The notes under the pieces: model-generated
The model's input: only the letters and a program-made list of their open reading frames with translations
What the model was told of the DNA's origin: nothing
Database searches by the model: none
Origin: Gymnogyps californianus
Taxonomy: Eukaryota; Chordata; Aves; Accipitriformes; Cathartidae
Direction: 5' to 3'
NCBI RefSeq assembly: GCF_018139145.2
Contig: NC_059474.1
Location: 40,566,344 to 40,630,343 of the forward strand
Length of the DNA: 64,000 nucleotides
In this document: positions 24,101-37,361 of the stretch, piece after piece
Layout: each line of letters begins with the position of its first letter
Numbering within the stretch: the stretch's first letter is position 1
Program-made: the position numbers and the translations under genes

Positions 24101-27100
24101 TGTCAACAGATACATTTTCAGACAATGCCAAGGTACAGTTCTTGGGATGGTGTGCACTAGGCAAAATGGATGAGATTGTGCCAGGTTTGGCCTGTCACCT
24201 TACCAAGTCCCTTACCAGTAACCCAGCAAGTTTGTTGCCGTTATTTTTCCATGCTTGCATATAAAGTCTATAACACCCATCCTCAGTTTCCCATGTAAAA
24301 ACATTCTGATGGATTACAATATGTCCATCATTTTATATCTGTCACTCTGAACTTTAAATAATTAAAGAAAATAACAATTATGTTATAGAGCTGTAAAGAT
24401 ACCATATACAGGCTGGAGAAGAGACACAGTCAAGAGCTATGCAGTGCAGATGCGGCCAGTCTGTACTACTTAGGCTCACATTGAGGTAGTGGTCCCTTGC
24501 CTTGTTCTATTTGTTTATTTGTTTACATAATCTTCCTTTTGTTAACATTTATGGTGTCAGTAATTTCTGTTCTCAGTAGTGCTTTTGAAAGGTTTGACAT
24601 TCTTCCATTAAGATATAGCTTGGAGCAGGAGATTTAAAATCTTCTGGAAGGCTTTATACAGGAAGTAAAACACTGTCTCTCACTAAAGTCAGAAAACAAC
24701 CACCCATTTTTTTTCTTATGTGTCTAAGTTGAAATGAAAAATAGCATGTAAAGAATAGCAGAAAGAAATATACTGGTTATAAAAATATTAAGACTACTAT
24801 TTCAGTCTAGGGTTTGGTTTTTTTTTTTACCTGACTAGCAAAATTGCTCCTCTTTTGTAGACTTGGAAATAAACAATACCATATTGACTACATATATTGG
24901 ATTTGAAACCATGCTAAACAAAGATTAGAAAAAAAACATTTAAAATATGGTATTTTATTAGCTGAAAATTAATGTGAAACCGCCTTCTCTCATTCTACTG
25001 CTGGTTGTTTCTCTTCTGTCCCACATCAACAAATGAGTTTTGCCAACAGAGTAAGGGAAAACAGAAGAATTCAAGAAAAAAATTATCTCTTCTGAACATG
25101 TCAAACGCAGGCAGAGTGGACAGAGTTTCTGCAGAACTGTGATATGCTGTGTCATGCTAACTGAGAATAAAAGCTTTAATATGATATCAGAAGTACCTTG
25201 TGTAAGGTCTTAGCTAAAACACTGTGTGTAGTTCAAAGGAGTTGACTCCAGCAAAAATGCATGGAAATGTTTCAAAGACGACCAGGCAAATGGAAAAGAG
25301 GGCATGAAGAGACTGACATATTCAGTCAAGCAAAGCAAAAACTGAGGAGATATGGTTCTTGTCTATAACAGAAGACTTGTATGACAGTGAACAACAGGGA
25401 AGAAGAAATAGTTATTCAATCTATTAGCTAACACTGGTAAAAGAATAAACAGGTAAAAGTTAACCATCATGGTTTTAGGCTGGAAACTGAAAAAAAAGAT
25501 TCCAAACCTTTAATGTAAAGATGTTCGGTAACAACCTTCTAATGGGAAAATAGCAGGAAAAAATTAGTACCTTTTTAAACAGAACTTAATAGTGATTTTG
25601 AAATAATTCTATGGTATTTTTTTACAATAGCAAAAAACGAAATGCCATGATCCCAGGAATCACTCCAGGTCTGCATTTCTGCCCTCATTTCCAAACCATT
25701 AAATGCCAGAGGAAAATGTATTTTCAGTGCCAGAGGAGAACTGGGAGAAGAGAGCTTCACAGGGTAGCTGTCAGTTAAACAAGTCTTACACTGCGGGACT
25801 TACCTCCAGATCAAGGTAAGAAAATTTTTTTTTTTTATATCATTTCTCCATGTTCCCAGTTTCTTTTTGTATAAATGAACTATTCAATGCTTCAGTGAAT
25901 TGTTTTGAGGATAGATAGGATTAATGCTCAAAAATATAGCAGTATCCTACAATATCAGGTCATCTCAGTTCATCCCTTAGTATCTATGTTTCAGATTGAA
26001 GTTTGGAATCAATAATCTTTGGAACAAAACCTGAATCTGACTTTTTACCTGCTCTGATACTGTGATCTCCTCTCCTCTCTTCCCCTCTCATCCCCTCTCC
26101 TGATGATTCTGATAAACAGATTCAGCTCAGGCTCATCTAAATGAAAACCTAATTTTGGGGCTATAAACTCCATGACAAGGTGACTTTAAGAGGATCTCTA
26201 TGGATACATTACATACTACAGCTACATTACTGGAATGGTTCAGATCATACCAACAAATTTATTTTTGAACTAAGTAATAGTGTATGCAGAAAATTTCCAC
26301 AAGGTGGGGATGAAGTGATGTTTCATATCAAGAAGTTTGCTTTGTACAGGACTTAGTTTATAGTTTGTACTCCTTTACAAAGTTTACGGAAGTAAAATTT
26401 CGTCTTACAAGTCAGGGATTCAAATAAAATATTCATGAAAACACAATAGCTTTTCACAGAGCGATGTACGTTACAATATAGGCTTGTTTTAATAACTTGA
26501 ACAGTATCATCCTAAGGGTTATTAAGCACTGGTCCTGAGAGAGTTCAATTCAATATTTTTCACTTTGTTTGATTTAAAATTGACCTTATGCTTCATTTGC
26601 CTAATGTTTTATTATCCTGGATTTAAACTTCAACATTCTAATTTTAGAACTATGGAAAAATATGCTGGTTTATAAAAGCAGAAGTTCATCTTGTAATGCT
26701 GAATCCAAATAAGAATGGTTGTTGCAGCATACTATAAGAGAAAACTAAATGCAAAAAATTATAATACACATAGATCTAAGGAAATTATGAACTAAGTATA
26801 ATAGGAATAAAAGGGTTTACATCTTCATGGTATTAATGAATTATTTTACTAGAATGTTTTGCCTAGTTTGGCTAGTACTCTTATTTCAGAAGAGACACGA
26901 ATGATTTCAGAGCTCGGCCACTTGCTTGTTTGAAAGAGATTTTAAAAGCTTTTGGTTATTAAGGAGGAAGTTAAGCATTGGCTTGATCAAGAGCTACAGA
27001 AAACAGAATACTCATGGTATTAGAACCAGAGTGCTAATCAACCATGTTAATTTAACTGTGTGTTGTGTTACACACCATCTAGACATGGAAGAAATACTGC

Positions 27101-29603
27101 ATATAATGACTTAAATCAAGAAGAGGAGGCATGTGCCGCAATCAAATCAAGAAGAGACTTGCATACATTTGCCTGTTTGCAAACTAAGCACACGAATTTC
27201 CATTTTAGATTAATTCTGCGTATTTGTGACAGGTTATGTCAGGGTCCAATACTCGCTGAACAGATTCTTTTAGATATTCCACACGGGAAAATTTTAATGT
27301 TTTAATACCAAATTTACTTATTCGAAGATGTTTGACTCCACACAGGATTTTGATTTAGCAGCGTGATACAGCAATGTATTGAAATCACAACATAAGCACA
27401 ATATAGCAGTTGCAATATACAGTTGGATCACAATACAAATGTGATTCCCATTACCAGTGTCTATATGCTCACTGTCACAACGTTGGGCCTCCCCAGCTGC
27501 TGGGAGGAAGACATAAGTTGAAGCTTGCTCAAGTCCTCTACGTTCTTGTAAGGTCATTTTGTTGGTTGCACAGACTTTATACTCTGTGCTGGGCTGAGCC
27601 ACTATACACTTCCCCCTGAGGGTCTGGCTAGCTCAGGAAGGCATTCACACCTCTTTTGGTGTGATCAGACTGGTTCATCAGCAAAACTCAACTTGACACC
27701 AGAGTTACCATCCACTATTTTGCACTAGGATAACAGAGTAGGTGGGAAGTGTACTGACTGGTACGTGTGCAGGTGACCAATTAAGTGACAATGAGTTACA
27801 GCCACACAGCAGCCTGCATCTGAGCTGTGGATCCTAAATCAGTGACTTTTCATCTATTCATCCTGCATCTATTAATTATGTATTATGTCTTCATCATGCC
27901 ATTTCTATTGGTTTTATTCTTTTATCTGGTTGCTAGGGACACACTCAAGTTCCAGTCATAAGCAACACCATACGTTTAATTCAGGGCACATAGATTTACA
28001 TAGTACGTTTGTTTCTATATACTTTTCCCTATAACACTGCAAGTGTCCACTGAATAATTTTCATTGTTTTTTAAGCCCATAAACATCCTTTTTAGTAGTC
28101 ATTTCTGAAGCTGCTTACAAATTGCTTGTTCAAGACTGAATTCATAACGTGGCTCTAGTAAGTAGTATTCACATTTTTCAGGCCTGTGTATCATTGCTGT
28201 ATCTTACATGTTTGATTTTAAAAGTATTGCTCTTGATCTTCTGAATCATGTCTATACTGGACTATTCTATTACTAAAAAGATGCATTAGTATACAATTTC
28301 TGTAATTCTTACTCATGATGGAAGTTCATTGTAGATGGCAGAATACTTTTATTGTCAGTAAGACATAAATATATTAATTGAAGATATTTAATTGCATACA
28401 TTACTTAATAACACTTTTAGAAGCTGTTAGCAATTCCGTTAACGCTATTGGGTCATTAACTTTGATACAACAGACAAGTGCAATTTTGTTGTAATCAAGA
28501 AAGTAATAAAAGGGTAGTTTGTGCACCACAGGACAATTTACAATAGCAATAGGTTCTAATGAATTCTATTATTCACTCTTTCTTTTTAAAGGTTGAGTTT
28601 AGATTATGATATCAAACATCTGGGGAGTGAAGCAGATAAGAAAGGGGGCATTCCGTCCTAATATGGCATTTACAGTTTGCACTCAAGAGATTAGAATTAA
28701 GGTATAGAAAATAAGCAGATTCCCATGGGTGATGTAGGTGTGATTCTGTGATAATATTTTGAGTCTCAGAGGAAACCTATTCTTCAGCATGATTGTGAGT
28801 CAGCAAGATTAACCTCAGCTAGATTTTACTTTGACTGTTTTTACAGTATGAGATCCCACTGCTGGGTTTTTAGGTTTATATGAAGAGGAGCACAAAAAAG
28901 AAATTGTGGATTTATCCAAGATGGGCAGGCAGCTTCGTTTTCCCTCTGTATGCATTGGCATTAGGCCTGGCACAGATTCCCTTGTCACAAGAAATGTTGC
29001 TGTGGCTATGAAAGCACACTGTTCCAATCAGGTTTGCACCCACCCATGGCTTATCACAGTCCTTTTGGAACTTTGTGTGCTGAATAAGATTTCAGCAAAA
29101 GGTTAGAGTAACACAAAGTGGTGGGACCTGGTTAGGACCTGCATTACAGTGAATAGATATAGGACTGCTTCCCAAGGACTTGTCAATTTTAAGCTTGGAG
29201 AGAGGCTTTGAGTTCTAGAATATGGGGAATCCTCCTGTGGAGGGTGCAGTAATTTTGGAAATCTCTTAGCAATTTGTGTGTTTTGTAAGAAACCTCCTCG
29301 TGGGTTCGGGAGGAGACTGAGGTGGCTTGAAGCTGTGCTCTGTTTGTAATCTTGAGATTATACCTTTTTTTTTATTTAACTAAAATAAAAAACAAAACAA
29401 AAAATCCATCCACAACAGACGAATGTCAGAAATGGGCCCTACCTTCTCAGGTATGTGCTGCAGCAGTATATAGCACCATGCCGAGGCCTATGGTGCTCAT
29501 ATTCGTGGCTACACTCTTGACTAGATTCAACAGGAAGCACAGGAAGAATGCGTTACACTGTAGAAAGCTACACAAATGACCTGGTGGCTAGGACAATCCC
29601 ATG
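21141..29603. other. Intergenic DNA, no gene recognised
   Basis: AT-rich with scattered simple sequence: T-runs near 21520 and 24820, an A12 near 23372 and a pyrimidine tract at 26066-26101. A CTCF-like core sits at 22956-22971 on the minus strand. The 108-codon frame at 21866-22192 lacks an ATG start at its upstream end, has Y/T-rich composition and matches nothing I know. No exon pair could be supported. Confidence 0.55.
26066..26101 (+). repeat. C/T-rich tract
   Basis: Thirty-six bases of C and T with a single A, in CCTCT-like units. Confidence 0.85.
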
Positions 29604-29768
29604 CTTCCTTTTTTTCCCCCCTTTTCCCCCCCTTTTCTCCCCCTTCCCCCCCGCCTTCCCCCCCCTTTTCCTCCCCTTTTTCACCCTTCTTTTCCCCCTT
29701 TTTTCTTTTTTTTTTCTTTTCCTCTTTCTTTTTCTTCCCTTTTTTTTCCCCCTTATTCTTTTTTTTTT
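29604..29768 (+). repeat. Long polypyrimidine tract (165 bp)
   Basis: Of 165 consecutive bases only three are purines (G29653, A29683, A29755). The first 95 or so alternate C-runs and T-runs, and the rest is mainly T. All three plus-strand frames are open through it and give Pro/Phe/Ser-rich translations, which are composition artefacts and not genes. Mirror-symmetric homopurine-homopyrimidine DNA of this kind can form triplex (H-DNA) structures. Confidence 0.95.
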
Positions 29769-30707
29769 AAGTATGGGAAGTGAACTTGAGCCTTTCGCTC
29801 ACTCATTAGTGAGGAAAGGGTTGGATGAGGTGTACCCAAATGCAGTTTACCTTGGGGTTTGTATACATGCTGCTAGTCCCCCTCTTTCACAGTAGCAGTA
29901 ATCCAGTTCCATACTCTTTCCTGCCTCCTCACTCCTGTTATTCATGACTGCAGTGGGACCCCAAACCATGCCTTCATCTAAATCTTGCTTCTAACTTTTG
30001 CCACCTCACCAACACATTACTCCCTTGGTCCTATTCTGGTACCCTGAGGGGGAATGCAAGCCCAGGACTGCCAGCGTTCTTTGACCAGACCTTGTGAGTA
30101 GCTTGGATGGGAAAGCCAAGAGCTTCTAATGAGTCGATTGATGTTAGCTGCCAGTCAACTGACAGTGACAATCTATCGTCTGGCAAACCAAAACAACATA
30201 TGCACAATTACTGTCAAACAAGACCTCCCTGTGCTTGTGCCTGTTCATGTATGTCAAGAGGCTGACTGCATGCGGGTGGTTTGAAATCCCTGCCTAAGAC
30301 TGTTCTGCAAAAGGTGGCCTTTTTCTGCCTAATCAGGCAATTCCAAATGAATTCCTTTTTGTCTGTCAGTGCATGTTGGATCAGTGTCTTTAGGGAACCA
30401 AGGTGCAACACTGTTCATTTCCTGAATTTCAAAGTGCCTGAGGCAACTGGATTCGTACCTCTGCCAGGAGAGTGGCACCTTCTGCCATACGCCTTAGTTA
30501 AGAGTGCCAGCAGATGTAGAGTTAGATGAATTTTCCTCTATCTTCATTCTGATTCGGATGCCAGTTTAAGTAAATCAACAAACAATACTGTAGTTGTAGC
30601 TTGGTGAAAAACATGTATGACTGTTTATTTATTAACTTGTGAGCTGCCAGATTTTGGCAGAAATAGAGTAAATGGAGAAATTTAAGTGAACTGCAAGGGC
30701 AGGGAGA
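29769..30707. other. Intergenic DNA, no gene recognised
   Basis: Mixed-composition sequence between the pyrimidine tract and a CR1 remnant. Bases 30000-30500 have more balanced GC than the surroundings. No exon, RNA or repeat could be named. Confidence 0.5.
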
Positions 30708-30890
30708 TTTTTTTACTCTGGAGAAACACTGTCAAACACTGGAACAGATTACCCAGAGAGGCTGTAGAATCTCCATCCTTGGAGATTTTCTGAGCAACCT
30801 GCTTCAACTTGACCTTCTTTGATCAGGAGTTTGGACTAGAAGAGCTCCAGAGGTCCCTTCCAACACATTTGAATCTCTTTCTATGATTTG
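30708..30890 (+). mobile_element. Degraded CR1 LINE 3' end
   Basis: The stretch carries the usual landmarks of a CR1 3' terminus in order: CACTGGAACAGATTACCCAG, then AGAGGCTGTAGAATCTCCAT, then GGACTAGAAGAGCTCCAGAGG, then TCCCTTCCAAC, ending near TTTCTATGATT. The terminus resembles the ATTCTATG units at CR1 ends. Internal gaps and changes relative to well-kept copies indicate an old 5'-truncated insertion. It carries the end of ORF2 and the 3' UTR in plus orientation. Confidence 0.88.
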
Positions 30891-33800
30891 CTGCTATTTG
30901 CTAGCATTGTTGCATATGCTACTGATCAGCTCAAGTAAGCAGCTAAGAGAAATGAGATTATTCATAAAAAATACAGGCAGTTATTTTTTGCCAAAGGTTT
31001 TCAAGCCTGTACTTTACAGTTTAAAGCATACCAGTAGGCAGTGTAATACTGTTGGCAGTAGCAAGTCATTCTTAACACTGGCAATTTTTAGTCCATCAAC
31101 TGCACACTAGTAATAGTTGAAAAACTGCAACTTCCTACCAAGAATGAGGTTCAATTCCATGTTAGAGCTAGAGCTTGAATCTCACTTACAATAATTTGGA
31201 GGGGAAGCTCAGCTATTGAGAGTTCACCATTCTTCCCTCTCATTCCCACTCATTTGTATGTAACAGGTATATTTGGCCACCTTGACTGGAAATCATTGAA
31301 GGAATTGTGTTCTCATTGTGCCTCCACTTTTTTTCTGTTCACTGCTGTCCTGCAGCCTTCCAGCAGCGTCCTTTTGCCAAAACCCTTTTGCTGCCTCAGC
31401 CTTCACCTCATGCTGCTGTTGATTCTTGATACAACTGATGATCGTATAGTCAGTCTGATGTTGAGTCCTTCTTCAGCGAGAGTTTTCAGCCACTGGCAAA
31501 TCTGAGCTCACCAGCTCATATCCATCCTGCCAACTCTTTCCCTGAACCTCCCATTGTACTGCTGGAAGGGGTATAATGCCATTTCCTACCCCTCAGCCAA
31601 CCGATGGCTCCCCCAATGTACCCCCCGAGCCAAAATGTTGTGTTTTATATACCCCATACTTCAGCCGAGACCTTGTATAACACTATCTGTGTTCAATGAA
31701 GAGCAATAAATAAGCATTTAATCAGATTTACCACACATAAAGTTCAGGAAAATCAAGCACAGCCGTACAAATTTTAGATTTAATAAAGGATGGGCAATGC
31801 TCTTGTCTTCAATAAATTCCCTGCCAATCCCCCCAGAATACAGACTTCAAATGTACATATGGAGATACATACATATATGTGCATATATATAAAAGTGTAT
31901 TTATAGTTCACTGTGACCTAGCTCAAAGGGAAAAGGTTTGAGCACTGCATTACCTTTATGAAATTGTCATGGTACTTTCATGCAATAGTCTTCCAAAAGT
32001 AAAAAAAAAAGAATCTTTGAAATCAAATAATACACCAAGTTATGCTGCTGACAATTCCTTAGTGAACCATGGAGAAAATGATATTATTATTTTTATGAAG
32101 GCATATAGCTCTGCAAAATGTGAAATTAGAAAGTTACTGTTCTACCCAAAAGCAGACAACTGCCTTGCAAATATGTAAATACCTATCTAAGATCTGACGA
32201 AATATTAAAATAAACATTTGCAATGAATCCTCAACTTTTATCAGGCTTTTTCAGTTCAGAAGCTATGAAGTAGCAAAGGAGGGGAGGGGACATGGCCACT
32301 GTGCTTTTCCCAAATTATTAAAAAGCAAATATCTAAGGAAAAAAAACCAAAACTGTCAAAAAGAGTTCACCTGAAATTAAGAAGCCACTGAAGAAATAGT
32401 CAAGGAGTCAAAAGCGTATAAGAAGTCAGAGAAATTTGTAGACAGATAACGTAACAGTCATAGTAACATTAACATTTGCTACATAGCTCTAGGTATACAT
32501 ACATATCCCAAGAAGTTTATTGCAATTCATATTTGCAGAAAGGGAAGTGAATGAGAATGGATACCTGATCAAAATATTTGAGGACTGATGGAAAACAAAA
32601 GTGCAACTAGCCAACCAACATAACAACCATCCATCCCAAACAATAGAAAGAACAAAATAGAACAAGAACCCTCTGAAGATTGTGCCAAAGGGTTTATTTT
32701 GGACCTGAGTCTCTAAATCACTCAGGTTTAGTTTCCATCCTCCCAATGTTGCAGATGTAAACTCATCTATCAGCTTTTCAAAGCTTGAAGTCTTTCAGCT
32801 GTCAGTGTAGTGTAGCCACTTTCACAGAAGATGGCTTATATGAGAAGTTAATTAGTTAATCTTCCACTAACAGAAAAATGGAGCAGCTGGAATGGTTGCT
32901 CGTGTCTTAGAAAGACCAGGTGCCACTTCACAGGCACCCGTCTTACACAGACTCTTCACCAAGGTTAACTTTTCTGTTCATGCACGAAAGATTTCTAGGA
33001 AAGTCAGTAGAAATTTTCATCATATTAATCACTGAAAGATCAGCCCAGCGTAGCCACAAGATGTCATTGTGGGCCTACTAAGATAACCACTGTTAGGGTT
33101 GTAAAAATATAAATAAATAACATAAATTAGAAATCACAGCTAATTTTCTATTTCATAAATTAATCTACAATAAAAATACAAAGAACTATTTTATCATATA
33201 TTAAAAAAAATATTTTGGAACATTTTCCATAGTTTTTATCTGGTCACTTTGGAATACAGAAAATTTAAATATGCAGGTTCTTTATATCAGCACTTCAACA
33301 CTGCCAGCCTTCTGGAAGGCATTCGCTGCTGGGGCAAGAACTATTCTAGATGAGATGAAACATATGCTTATATGAGGTAAAACCAATAAATAAATAAAAC
33401 ACTGGAAGAAAAGCATAAGAAAATCAAAGAAATGCTATGAATTCTTAGGAGTTTTAAAACATTATTTTCATGCAGTCTTGAATTTTAATTATTCCTTCTG
33501 GAAGGATTCCCACACATAGAAAATAAAGATACGTTTTATATTGTACACAGTTCTTGAAAGCAGAGGTTTACATTCCTCAGGAATTCCTCGTGAATATGAG
33601 GATGGAATAAAGACAAATTTTTATGACTGCTGTATGATTTTCTCCCAAAATATGAAGATTAAGAAATATAATGGAGATTACTTTCGGTACAACAAGATAG
33701 AATTTTCAGACCTGATTGCTTTTAGTTGAGCTCCCAAGATCAGTTTAATTATGAGCCAAAAGATTTGCAGGGAAGCTTAGACTCTTTGATGGATATTGAA

Positions 33801-35324
33801 CAGGTCATACAATAATTTAGATGTTATGATATTTAAATTTAACATTTAGGTGTCTTACCAGTTAGAAAATTTCCAAGAACCCCATACAGTGATTGGGAAT
33901 GTGAGGTATGTAGGGATTCAGGGATTCACACTAAGTGGTGAATCACTCAAACACATATAAAATGCCAATAAGGAAGTTTGAATTAATCCTGCGCCTTGCA
34001 GAGAGTAAAGTGCCCCATTCCATGACTCAGAAAGGTATCTTCACTCTTCTGAAACTCACAGTTAGCTATTAGTGTGGGTTAGTATTCTCCGAAGTATTAT
34101 AATGAAGTTCACTACTGAGAAATGCAATGTAATTAATGCTGGAGGCAAACCCCAAAACCAAACCAAACCAAAAACATCTTACAGGGTCTACATTTAGTAT
34201 ATTTGTTTAGAAAAGGAACCTGGACAACACATTGACCTATAGTGATCTCTGCTCAAAATTCACAACTGGGATGTATAGGGGAACAGACAATTCTTTGGAG
34301 AGGTTGCATTATTGCTCTTCTGAGAATTTTGATTCTATGAAAACTTATGACATTTCAGAATTTCCTACTCAAAAATGAAAAATACAACCTTTCCTATTCA
34401 AAAATGAAGGCAGTGTAAGGCTGTCTTTTTGTTCTGGTATCACAGACATTTCTGATCTAATTACTGTACATGACCTGGATGGATTTGGTGTTTTTCCTAA
34501 GTTAGCCCATGTTCCGTTAATTAATGACCTGGCCTTCTGTTACATCTTAAAGGTATTTGCAGTAATTGAATGATCCTCAGATTCTGTGATCTGACTCCCA
34601 GTACAATAATTAGGAAAAAATTCAACGAGTACCCTTATCATTAAATATAAGCCTTTTTTTCTGATTAAATAGTTACACATTTGTTCAGCACCTCTTAGAC
34701 ATTTTATGAACTTCAAACAGAATCAGTTTGGCTATGTGAAAAAGAAATATTATTGTAAAAGGAAAAATGCAAGTAATGTTTTTGTTACTTGCAGTAACAC
34801 AATTCCCTTGGCACTGATAGGATTAAGATGTTGTTATTGTTGTTCCTTCCTGAACATAGAAATGCTATCCAGAGAGCAACAAATGGTTTTAGCATTATAA
34901 TAAGGAATATCTCTGTTTTCACTATAAGGAGTTGTTTTATGCTTTTTGGACAAATATTTTGCAACAGCTAATGATTCTCAGGTATGACAGATTTCACTTT
35001 TCTTGTTTAATTTATAGTAATCTGGCAATAAGACAAAAAAAAAAATTAGAAAGAATGTGGATCAAAGCTATAGCCATAGGGCACTTAATAAAGATTTACA
35101 GTTAGAATGCAAAATACAGGTATATTTTTACAGCGATGTGTGGAACAGAAAGTAGCCATTGGATATTTTTATTAAATTTTGCCTAGACATCTTTTAGACT
35201 CTAGAGGAAAAATCGATTCTTACTTCTTTTATTCTTTTATTTTATTGCTATCCTTATGTCTAAATGTATCAACAGAAAGTTTGTACTTCAGTGGGAGCAC
35301 AGCTAGGGTCTTATAGCCAAATCC
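30891..35324. other. Intergenic DNA, no gene recognised
   Basis: AT-rich. It holds a TA/CA-rich stretch (31860-31900) and an (AAACC)n-like repeat (34147-34174). Nothing resembles an exon of a known gene. Confidence 0.55.
34147..34174 (+). repeat. (AAACC)n-like simple repeat
   Basis: Four to five units of AAACC/AAAACC. Confidence 0.75.
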
Positions 35325-35396
35325 TTGTTAAGTTTTGGGCTAGATGATAGGATTTGTAAACCTGTGCACGTTCAGAATGTAATAGATAGAAGAATA

Positions 35397-35669
35397 ATGA
35401 AGTCATCGGCAGACAGCAGTGATTTTATGGAAAATTATTCAGTAAAAATATCTGAGAAAACTGTAGGGGAGGAATGTTCAAATAACAGCCTCAAAGGGTC
35501 TGTTGTTGCAGTAGGAACTCCTGTTGCTAAGATGACGAGACATGGGATGGTGGCAGACACTGATGTTGTTCCAGTTGAGATGTTTAAAGCAGCGGTGTTG
35601 AGAGAATTTGTTGTGATGACAGACTGTCTCAACATAATCCTCTCCACTAGAAAAACATGCAGTGAATGA
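35397..35669 (+). other. Unrecognised 90-codon open frame, coding status doubtful
   Basis: From ATG at 35397 the frame encodes 90 residues (MKSSADSSDFMENYSV... to ...STRKTCSE), and it stays open upstream to 35325. The predicted product is soluble and mixed in charge, with no signal peptide, membrane segment or motif I know. The composition is more balanced than nearby DNA, which is why I note it. A pyrimidine-rich stretch and CAG end at about 35275, so this could be a 3' terminal exon, but no donor-acceptor pair or homologue supports it. An overlapping minus-strand frame (35435-35647) is also open, which weakens the case. Confidence 0.15.
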
Positions 35670-36620
35670 AAAAGGCAGATAGTGTCTTTGAACTATCTTT
35701 CAATGTGAAGATAATATACATAAAGCTAGTGATTGCTTAGTAATAATTCATATGAAGGAATGGGGAAAGGGAATTACCAGAAAAAGGCTTTATGAGAACC
35801 TGAATCACTGATAAAGTAAGGAAAGCAAGTAATGGAGATGGGTTTTATCTGTCTGATAAGGTGATGCCAAGTGAAAATCTATGCATCAGGTAATGTGAAG
35901 ATCAATATTGGAAGAAACAGAAATGGAATTTTCTCCGGGAAAAATATGTCAGGTGATTATGACTGGTCATCTATCACACAGGGATAGGAATATTAATTGT
36001 TGAGGAGGTTTGATAATGACCTTCTGCTACCAAAATGAGAATATTCTTTTGAATGCTGAATAGGGTAAGATTTGGTAGGCCATGCAATAAATCATGTTTT
36101 GGGTTATTCCCATTGTGGAAAAGATGAAAGCTTTTGGCTGAAATGCCTGGATTATGGTGAGACATGAGATACATTAGTTGGGCAAGGTCTTCATGAAATA
36201 ATAAATAAAAACAGGGAAGGGGAAGCTAGAGGGTAGAAAAACATTAGCCTGACATCGCATGACCAAGCTCATGATAACACATAAAACATTGATTCAGTGC
36301 AAATGTTTACTAACCTTCTGATGGAAATAAGATGCTTTCTGTTCCTTGGTGAGGATTTCCATGATGCACATTCGCATCCACTGCCTGGATCAGTCATCCT
36401 CCTTATACTCCCCGTTGCAGAGCTGGGCGTTTGGAAGCTCTATCTGCTAGACTTCTGGCTCCTCATCAGTCTGCTAAAAGCATGTAAGGAACTAGGAGCC
36501 CAGGTATACCCAAGCTCAATTTTATTTGAATACTTTGCAAATGAAGCTCAGTTATGTAAAATGAAATTCCTGATTGTTAGGACATTTCCAACTTTTTTTC
36601 TGCCACCAAATTGAACACTT

Positions 36621-36634
36621 CCCCCCCCCCCCCC
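36621..36634 (+). repeat. C14 homopolymer
   Basis: Fourteen C in a row followed by GCCC. It is unusual in AT-rich DNA and prone to sequencing-length error. Confidence 0.9.
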
Positions 36635-36835
36635 GCCCTTCCCATCAAGTTCCTGCAGAATGGAAATTCTGATATTCTGTCAGCTCTAATCACAAATTGC
36701 TGCTCGAGCAAGGAAGACCACTTTGGATATATCATGCTGCAGTGGACTGGCACAACAATTTAAATCTGTATCCCTGAATTGTTCACAGAATTTGAGGGAA
36801 TGATTTAAAAAATTGTTTCAGTTCACCCTCTTTCT

Positions 36836-36857
36836 GATTTGATTTGATTTGATTTGA
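36836..36857 (+). repeat. (GATTT)n microsatellite
   Basis: Four perfect GATTT units plus GA. Confidence 0.9.
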
Positions 36858-37334
36858 CACAAAAGCATGTATAGGGCAGGGAGCATGATGGGACCTATAT
36901 GTTGAATCAATGCATTATGTTTTGTCACTAAGTATTGTTTTGTCATGGGTACTGCTGACATCTAAATTATCATATTTTGGTTTTCTCTGTCATTATTTAA
37001 CTAAGTTAATTAGTATTACATTTATCTGAAACAAATTTCATCCCAGTATGTTTCTTCTTCTTTCCTTTTGTGCAGAAAGTGTTTTTTTTACTTTCTGTCC
37101 TCAAAGCATGAGTTAATAACTTTATTTGAAAAATATATCTATAGTGATATAGTTCTATGTATATGCATATGCATTATGTATCCAAATAGTGAAATAATTA
37201 TTGTCAGTATTTTAACATATGTGGCACTGTTCTCCATTCTGCTTCAATTGTTTTCAGCTAGGGGTACAGAGCAGTATGAAGACCCTAGGTTTTTCTCTAT
37301 ATAATTTAGAAAAAATAAAATTGAATCAGATAAG

Positions 37335-37361
37335 ATTTGACTCAAAAAAATTGAGTCAGAT
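37335..37361. repeat. Inverted repeat made of two AP-1-type sites
   Basis: TGACTCAA (37338-37345) and TTGAGTCA (37351-37358) are exact reverse complements around AAAAA, and pairing extends outward with one G-T mismatch. Each arm contains TGA(C/G)TCA. Confidence 0.8.

Noticed and set aside
29548..29895. Open frames of 60-115 codons giving Pro/Phe-rich proteins
   Set aside because: They run through the polypyrimidine tract in all three frames. Lack of purines removes stop codons, so they are composition artefacts.
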